DNA from: Melampsora larici-populina 98AG31
Taxonomy: Eukaryota; Basidiomycota; Pucciniomycetes; Pucciniales; Melampsoraceae
Direction: 5' to 3'
Length of the DNA: 64,000 bases
NCBI RefSeq assembly: GCF_000204055.1
Contig: NW_006768814.1
Span: forward strand, 480,526-544,525
The notes below the pieces were generated by a model. That model did not search any database. It had not been told where the DNA came from and saw only the letters and a list, made by a program, of their open reading frames with translations. The number at the start of each line of letters is the position of its first letter. The stretch's first letter is position 1. This document shows, in pieces, positions 57,787 to 64,000 of the stretch. The position numbers and the translations under genes were made by a program.

Positions 57787-60570
57787 TTAAGCACTAGAAG
57801 CATTACAAACAATCACCAAAGACCAAATAAATCCACCAAGAACTAAAGGTCCAGTCACACAAGCAGCCACTCGATTAGCATTAACCCAAGATAATCCATT
57901 ATGATGAGAATGATGTTGTGAGATAGGTGTAGTACGACCATTAGATAAATTTTTAACTCGATTTGGAAATCTAAGATGTTGATTAAATTTAGATTGACCA
58001 ATTTCACCGATCCTTGGACTAAGATACCAACCACCGATGACAAAGAACCATGGTCCGAACAAACAACCTAACCAAAACGTCACGGCTGCTGGATCTGCTC
58101 TTTCTAACATTTCCATAAACAACCATGCTTTTGTGGCAGATCGATTGGCTGAGGTGGCTGTGAGTAAACGTCGAAGACCGTTACCTGTCTTGCCTGTCCT
58201 TGATGCTTTTCGGATCGAATCGGCAAGAGATTGGAAAAAACCTTTGGGTTTGGGAGCAGCCATGTGTTCAGTATCTAATGGTCGCCATCCTTTGACGATT
58301 GGCTCTGGGTAAGCTCCAGTGAGAGGAGAGATTGGTTTGAGGACTGATGAGCGATGATCACCGAGCGTTGTACGACGTGTGTGGTTTGTCGATATAGATT
58401 CAGGCTGTACATTACCCTCCACTAAGACCAGGCTCGATTCAGAATCAGTTGACTTACTCAAAGGTTTTTGAGGTAGTTTGGCGTTGGTTGGACACTTCAA
58501 AGGATGTATTAAAGATGATCTATTCCTCTGTGATCGATGAGTACTTTCGATAGCTGGTATAGTAGGCAAACCACCAACATTACAACCATGGCGTAATCGA
58601 TGTGGAGCTGGAGCTGAGAGTTGACGAGAATGTTGATTAGATCTTTCGCATGATCTTTGATAACGTGATTGTGAAGATAAGCGTTGATGAGTTTGCCAAC
58701 TGATTCTTCTTGGATTACGCTTTTCTTCCACTTCAACTTCTGGTATTAATCCTGAGGACAAGATCGAATTGATAGGAACTGAAGTAGTACGAGTACGTCT
58801 ATCAAGGTGATCATCAAGAGTTTGAGGAGAATTCCAGAAAGGGGAGAGATGTTGAAGTTGAGCTTGAAGAGGTGGACCGTTGTTGTTGTTTAAAAGGATC
58901 GACTTGAACTGTGCATTTGATCTGATATTGCTATCATCTTGAAGTGTAGGAATTGTGGGTAAGCGTGCAAAACCAGCTCGATGAGGTTCATGTTGCGTAT
59001 CACGGCAGAAATGAGCCCAAGAGGAGCGATCATGTTCAAGTATACGTTGCTTAACATGATCCAGCGCCTGAGATTCCGCTGGGAGCGGAGCCGATGGTAA
59101 AAGACTAGGAGTTCCTTGTGTAGAGCAACTCTCTGAAGATGGGTGCGTTTGCCCAATAGACCCAAAGAATTCGCTCAATGCTCTCCACCCGGCTGTCACA
59201 TTACGATTACGTGGACTGCGAGGCGGCTCGTAATTAAGTTTTTCAAGATCAAATTCGGTTGGTCTGTCTAGTCGAAGACCCCTTTGTGACTCTTGAGGTG
59301 AATAAATAGTAGGTGAATTAAAAGAATTTATAAGAGGAGGTGATACGATTTCGGCCAAAGAGGCTGGAGAATTCAAGTAGGTTGGCGAGAAAGCAGAAGT
59401 TAAGGATGGCATAACAGTTTGACCAGGTCGATGAGGTTCTGCAAGTACTCCTTTCGGATTGACTACGATTTGAAGTGGATCTGAACGACTTGAGCTTTGT
59501 CTTCGACTTTGTATAGTACTCTGGAGTCCATTAGGCTTAAACTGATCATCTCGTAATTCTTCTTGTTCCCATGATGTGTCGGGGGTATCATTTCCTTCCA
59601 TATGCTCAATGTCCTCGTCCTCATCTCCGTGAGTCAGGGCAGGTGTTGATGGCGTGTTCATTGGCTCAGAATGATTACGTGGAGGTCGGTTGAGAAACCT
59701 TGGTGAGGATTTCAAATTGAGTGGGGGCGTAGGATTATAGGAATATCCATGACGGGGGTTGTAGCCGCGATTGGACAGACCAGAGCCATCAGTGGAAGCC
59801 CTACGTTGATGAGCACACGAGCAAGCAGATTGAGGGAGTAGCAGTCTTGGGAAATTTTTGGGGGGAGAATCGTCGTGAGTATTGAGACCAGCTGAATTGG
59901 AAGGCTGATCGAGATGTGACGCTGATTGGGTGGCCGAGTGTATAAACATAGAAATATTGCTATCACAATCGGTGGTCTCGACCATGGCAATTGACGTGAA
60001 GCCAGTCTTGCAGGCAGTACATAAGTCAATAGAAGACGCTACTGGATCTGAAGGTCTACCAGGAGTATCGTAACTTGTATCGGGTGAAGGGAGTTCAACA
60101 GTGAGGTCTAGATCGGCGTCACTACTTTCCAGACTTTGGCCTTCGTTGTCAGAGTTAGTATGAGGAGACCCATCCGCTGGCCTATTAGATGTGTTCACTC
60201 TCCTGTCGGTGACCTCATAGCTTAGTCGACCTTGTAGACTGTCTTTGATTTGGGCATCCCATAGACGGCTGCGGTAAGGAAGTCCTTCTGATCTTCTAGC
60301 TGCGTGTTGGTTAGGTGTGTAAGACGGATTACCGCCAGAGAAACTTGTGATATTGTTCTTTGTAAACGTAGGAGAGACGGGCGTATTATTGAAAGAAACT
60401 TGGCATGTAGGCATAGGTTTTTCTCCTTGTTCAGCGCGAAGAGCTGTGCGCTCACATGGCGATTGAGGTTGGTGACCCTCGAAGTGAGAGTGATGATAAG
60501 ATGCCAAGGCTTTCCCAGATGGAGAGTAAGACATAGCATAAAGCACTGTGGGTTCTGAAGGTGAAGACAT
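57787..60570 (-). CDS. Ser/Pro-rich 927-residue protein with two C-terminal membrane segments
   Basis: A single uninterrupted frame starting MSSPSEPTVLYAMSYSPSGK, notable among intron-rich neighbours. The first 800 residues are low in order: Ser, Pro, Asn and Arg rich with acidic patches (DEDEDIEHMEGNDTPDTSWE near 330) and many SP/TP sites, suggesting phosphorylation. Near the end come an amphipathic FFQSLADSIRKASRTG, a membrane segment FWLGCLFGPWFFVIGGWYL (about 835-853), a short loop, and a second segment CVTGPLVLGGFIWSLVIVC (about 904-922). The protein is probably anchored by a C-terminal hairpin with the long tail in the cytosol. I do not recognise the family by name. A gene conserved in fungi is likely because the membrane part looks constrained while the rest is not. 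Confidence 0.85.
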   Translation of the reverse strand: MSSPSEPTVLYAMSYSPSGKALASYHHSHFEGHQPQSPCERTALRAEQGEKPMPTCQVSFNNTPVSPTFTKNNITSFSGGNPSYTPNQHAARRSEGLPYRSRLWDAQIKDSLQGRLSYEVTDRRVNTSNRPADGSPHTNSDNEGQSLESSDADLDLTVELPSPDTSYDTPGRPSDPVASSIDLCTACKTGFTSIAMVETTDCDSNISMFIHSATQSASHLDQPSNSAGLNTHDDSPPKNFPRLLLPQSACSCAHQRRASTDGSGLSNRGYNPRHGYSYNPTPPLNLKSSPRFLNRPPRNHSEPMNTPSTPALTHGDEDEDIEHMEGNDTPDTSWEQEELRDDQFKPNGLQSTIQSRRQSSSRSDPLQIVVNPKGVLAEPHRPGQTVMPSLTSAFSPTYLNSPASLAEIVSPPLINSFNSPTIYSPQESQRGLRLDRPTEFDLEKLNYEPPRSPRNRNVTAGWRALSEFFGSIGQTHPSSESCSTQGTPSLLPSAPLPAESQALDHVKQRILEHDRSSWAHFCRDTQHEPHRAGFARLPTIPTLQDDSNIRSNAQFKSILLNNNNGPPLQAQLQHLSPFWNSPQTLDDHLDRRTRTTSVPINSILSSGLIPEVEVEEKRNPRRISWQTHQRLSSQSRYQRSCERSNQHSRQLSAPAPHRLRHGCNVGGLPTIPAIESTHRSQRNRSSLIHPLKCPTNAKLPQKPLSKSTDSESSLVLVEGNVQPESISTNHTRRTTLGDHRSSVLKPISPLTGAYPEPIVKGWRPLDTEHMAAPKPKGFFQSLADSIRKASRTGKTGNGLRRLLTATSANRSATKAWLFMEMLERADPAAVTFWLGCLFGPWFFVIGGWYLSPRIGEIGQSKFNQHLRFPNRVKNLSNGRTTPISQHHSHHNGLSWVNANRVAACVTGPLVLGGFIWSLVIVCNASSA

Positions 60571-63500
60571 TATAGAGAAATGAAGATTCTGAACATCAAA
60601 ATGCGCAATTTGTAAGCAAACATAATCAAAAGCTGAGAGTTTGATGAAGATTAAATATTTACTTGATTTTTTGGTTGAGCAAGCAATAAAATTCCACTAG
60701 ATTACCAAGAGTCAGTGACCGATAAAATAATTGGGAGGATGGAGCTAATCGTAGACAAGATGTTTTGATAAGAGAACAACGATAAAAGAGTGTCGATGTC
60801 AAACACGCGGCGGGGTCTATGGAATGATTTTCAGGCGATAGCGGTTGGCGTGATACTTTCAAGCGTAGGATGAGTCGTAATTTAAAAAACGCGCGAGTCT
60901 TCAGGTTTGATGATTTGAGTCAATCCCAATTCGGTTATTTCGATTCGATCCTTGATCAGTGAAGGCTTATAGCAAAACTAAACACATTCCTCATGTCAGA
61001 TTAGTAAAAGAAAGTCAACGAGAGATAATCCGGGGATAGACTGATTGACAAACTTTTTTTTGTTTTCCCAAAGAGAGGAAGAAAAAAAAGCCGATAAGAA
61101 ACAAGCGCTCGAGAAGGCTTGAATGCGGTAAATGGTCTTATTAGTGGTGAAGAATGATTGTTTCTTGAAGGAATGTGGTTGACAGTGCGGTCAATGTTAG
61201 ATCAGAAAGATGATGGTAAAGTTTTCCAATCGAAGTTTTCCTGAAGGAGTGACCTGAAGTTCAGCTGATGATTGAAATGAGTTGAATAGAATGGACAAAG
61301 AAAGCAGAAAGAAATACGCGAAGGAGAGTAGCTCATATATATACTGGATATCACAATTCGTCAAATCTAGAGTTTGATAGAAGGCGAATCATGAAAAAGT
61401 GTTGATATCTTCTGCCTTACAAAACGGGCTAGCCGGCATAAAGTGGGCTATCCCAAAAGGGTTTCTGTCAATTCAGAGCTTGTACGGCTAAAATTGACAC
61501 AGGGCAAATAATTCTGATGGCGCAAAAAAGGTGAAAGGAGAGGGCAAGTGAGAGACTATGGGATGACTGTATAGTACAGATCAAATCCAAAGATGAAATG
61601 ATCGATTGACCATCCCATACAACATAAACATGACCGTAGTAAAATATCAGAATTGACTAAACGAAGGACACTAACGCAGGGCTTGGTTGCAGAATACGGG
61701 ATGAACCGCAAGTTGAGTTCCGCAAAGCGCATAGATTCGAACGTTGACTCGTTGAAAGAAGGCGAAACTGGAGTTGGACGTTAATGGAATTGTAATCTGT
61801 GACGGGTATCGAGCTGTAGTTTGATCGAAAAGGGACGTTTAGATTATATGGGTGGCTGTAGACCAAGAAAACACACCACACCCGATAAAAATTTAAGATC
61901 TCAATCGAGACTGACTATGTATGGATTGGCAAGTCAGATGTGGATATGAAAGAAAAACAAAAAATAATAAGGGTATAATGTGAGATGAGATGTGATTGAT
62001 TGTATCAGATAACTTGCTCACTCAAAGGGTGTAAATCAAGAAACAAACGAAGATAGAAAGTAAGAAATTATCAAGAAGAAGAAGAAGAAGATCAAGGATG
62101 TGTTCAAAGAGTTTCAAGTCTTCAAGATATCAAATCTCTATCTTTCCTAGTCTAATTTGTAATCTTCGGGGAAATATCTTGTAGGTTGTTACATCGTTAG
62201 AAAGCACAGATTTATGTTGTTCATAGTCTCCTCCTCTCAATCTAGTTTCATCTTTCTTCCTTCAATCTCAATCAAATCAAAACCAATCTGAAGTCACAGA
62301 GACCATGAATGAAAGACAACCCTCACTCACTCTAAAATCCTTGAGTTTGATCAATTATATATCGCCATATATATTCCTTGGGTTGAACTTGGTGTCAATT
62401 CACTCGGGATTGGTAAAGTGATGTGGCCTCTCTTGAAAGCTTTCATCATCAACTTCCTGGAATTTTTGTTGCACCATTGAACCCCAGAAGAACTTGCACC
62501 TTCAGTGCCACCCTGAACACCAAATCAAAAAATTCAGTTGATATTGCTTCTTTTCATTGATGTACTGCACCAGCAAATCATGTCTTGAACCGTAGTTGAG
62601 ATTGAAACGGTTTCTTTGAAGTTTAATTCTTTCTTATTTGTGGTGAGTTGAATGCCATTCTATCATTCGATCCTCGTTGTACCCGCTCTCCACTCTTCTC
62701 GCTTACATACAATCCGGATTCCGATCCATGACCGACCCACCTTCTTCTAAACTTAAATTCGTCTTTATGTATACCACGCCTTCTTGATCACTCTAAATAC
62801 TGACTTTACAACAACATATTCCTAAGGTTCTTCTAGTCATAAATTGCCTGTTGTACAAGCTTCATGAGCCCGTGGATCCCGACCAATTGTAGAGAACAGG
62901 CTTCACAACTCAGCCTTTTGTTTGCTTGGAACAGGTTGGAACGCATGTATAGATTCTAGAATCTTGAATCATGGTGGTTGCCACGATATCCGACGTTGAC
63001 CAGTTACCGACTTGTGAAGTTCTCGCTTCAAATGCAACAACTGGTTTTCTATTTGTTGTTCAATTTCACACTTTGTGCTACTCACGCTTGAGTGTCCTGA
63101 CGAGATTGGGAACTCGAACGAGATCTAGGGTGATCATACTACTCGTAGACCCTCATGAGCGTGAATATCTACTAAATCCTCAAGAGCGGCATTTTCCGGG
63201 CACAAGAAATTTGTCAGATGATAAAGGTCAAGACTTGTGCGCTCTTGGAGTTATTTTTGAGGATTGCTCTTCTGGGTCTACCTTCGAGGCGCTTCCATCA
63301 TGATCATGAATGGTTAATCTGAGAGTTTCCTTATTTTGGGAAATACATCACCCTTGATAAGAAGGTTTGTAAAGAGCTCCAAAGTCTCTTTCAAAGGTTT
63401 TTTTTTCTCAAATTGACATAGGGTACTCCGAAGTAGGTAGGAAATTTTGTGAATATACCTGCAATGTACTGCCAAGCTATCATTTGTGAAAGTGGATGGG

Positions 63501-64000
63501 CCCAAAAAACTTTGCATTCACAGTTTCGATGTTGCCTCAAGAGAAGCCGAATATGTAGGGCTAGAAGATAATAATGAGGGTAAGTATAGAGTATGTATCA
63601 GGAACTCAAAGATGATGATACGTAAACAGGCTTTATGATAGATATGCACAATGAAAACAAACTGCCTTGCAATTGTCAAAGTGTTGTTTCTGCCCTATCA
63701 CAAGTCACAATATGTTTGTCACAGCAATCTGAGCCCAACATCTGAGTCATGTGTACCTTTTCCGCTGCGCTGGCACTTACGTAAACGAAGCGTAGAGAAG
63801 CGCTGATTGTCCATCATTGCAAGTTATATAATGGTGCACTTTATTTGCAAAAGAACTATAACATTGGGAACACTTTGAGAGTTTCAATGTATAGCTCCCT
63901 GCATTCATGTTATCCAGTAGTGAATATACAAACCAATACCAAGGCCCTTTTGGCTATCCTTTTTCAGACTCTTACTCATTTGTGTTTCAATGGGGGCAAA
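60571..64000. other. Upstream region, no supported gene
   Basis: The first 1-1.5 kb is likely 5' leader and promoter of the 927-residue gene. A GAAGAAGAAGAAG run lies at 62078. A 110-codon frame at 62971-63303 and a minus-strand 67-codon frame at 63314-63517 have no recognisable domain or splice partners. Confidence 0.5.

Noticed and set aside
62971..63303. 110-codon plus-strand frame
   Set aside because: No domain, no splice partners and no promoter-like context.

Overview
This window looks like a chromosome segment of a rust fungus or close relative (Pucciniomycotina). Basis: protein genes cut by many 50-90 nt GT-AG introns, a full fungal Argonaute, a mitochondrial processing peptidase beta subunit, AT-rich repeat-dense spacers and KDZ-type transposases. 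The species is inferred from style only. Two runs of 100 N (20081-20180 and 33541-33640) are assembly gaps of unknown true size, and both fall inside transposase genes.

Layout. 1-410: 176-bp tandem repeats. 808-4509: decayed KDZ transposase (+). 4510-9045: gene-free repeats. 9046-10433: three-exon gene with a His-rich tail (-). 10754-20617: a complete 9.86-kb KDZ transposon with 269-bp inverted repeats and a CTGAGT target duplication; it carries an accessory gene, satellite arrays and the transposase. 21971-22831: five-exon secreted Cys-containing protein (candidate effector). 24355-28511: Argonaute (-). 30202-32100: unrecognised multi-exon gene (+). 32976-34162: Tc1/IS630-type DD34E transposase (-). 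35398-41899: a 6.5-kb element with 203-bp inverted repeats and a 9-bp duplication GTAAGATAA, carrying a DUF6589-like gene (broken) and a RecQ-like helicase tail to tail. 42170-42728: a small non-autonomous relative of it. 46562-52453: a tyrosine-recombinase retrotransposon (Gag, RT-RNase H, YR) with split direct repeats of the Ngaro/PAT plan. 52891-53102: a TA-flanked MITE. 53150-53600: a decayed RT fragment. 54769-56593: MPP beta. 57787-60570: 927-aa Ser-rich protein with two C-terminal membrane segments. 60571-64000: no supported gene.

How it fits together. About half the window is mobile DNA of at least five classes. Genome defence is visible in two ways: an apparently slicer-competent Argonaute, and four in-frame TGA codons in three different elements. 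In all four the TGA is preceded by T and stands where CGA (Arg) is expected, which fits the TpCpG-to-TpTpG hypermutation described in Pucciniomycotina.

The most interesting system is the helicase/DUF6589 transposon, because its ends, target duplication, two-gene layout and a MITE derivative can all be read directly from the sequence.
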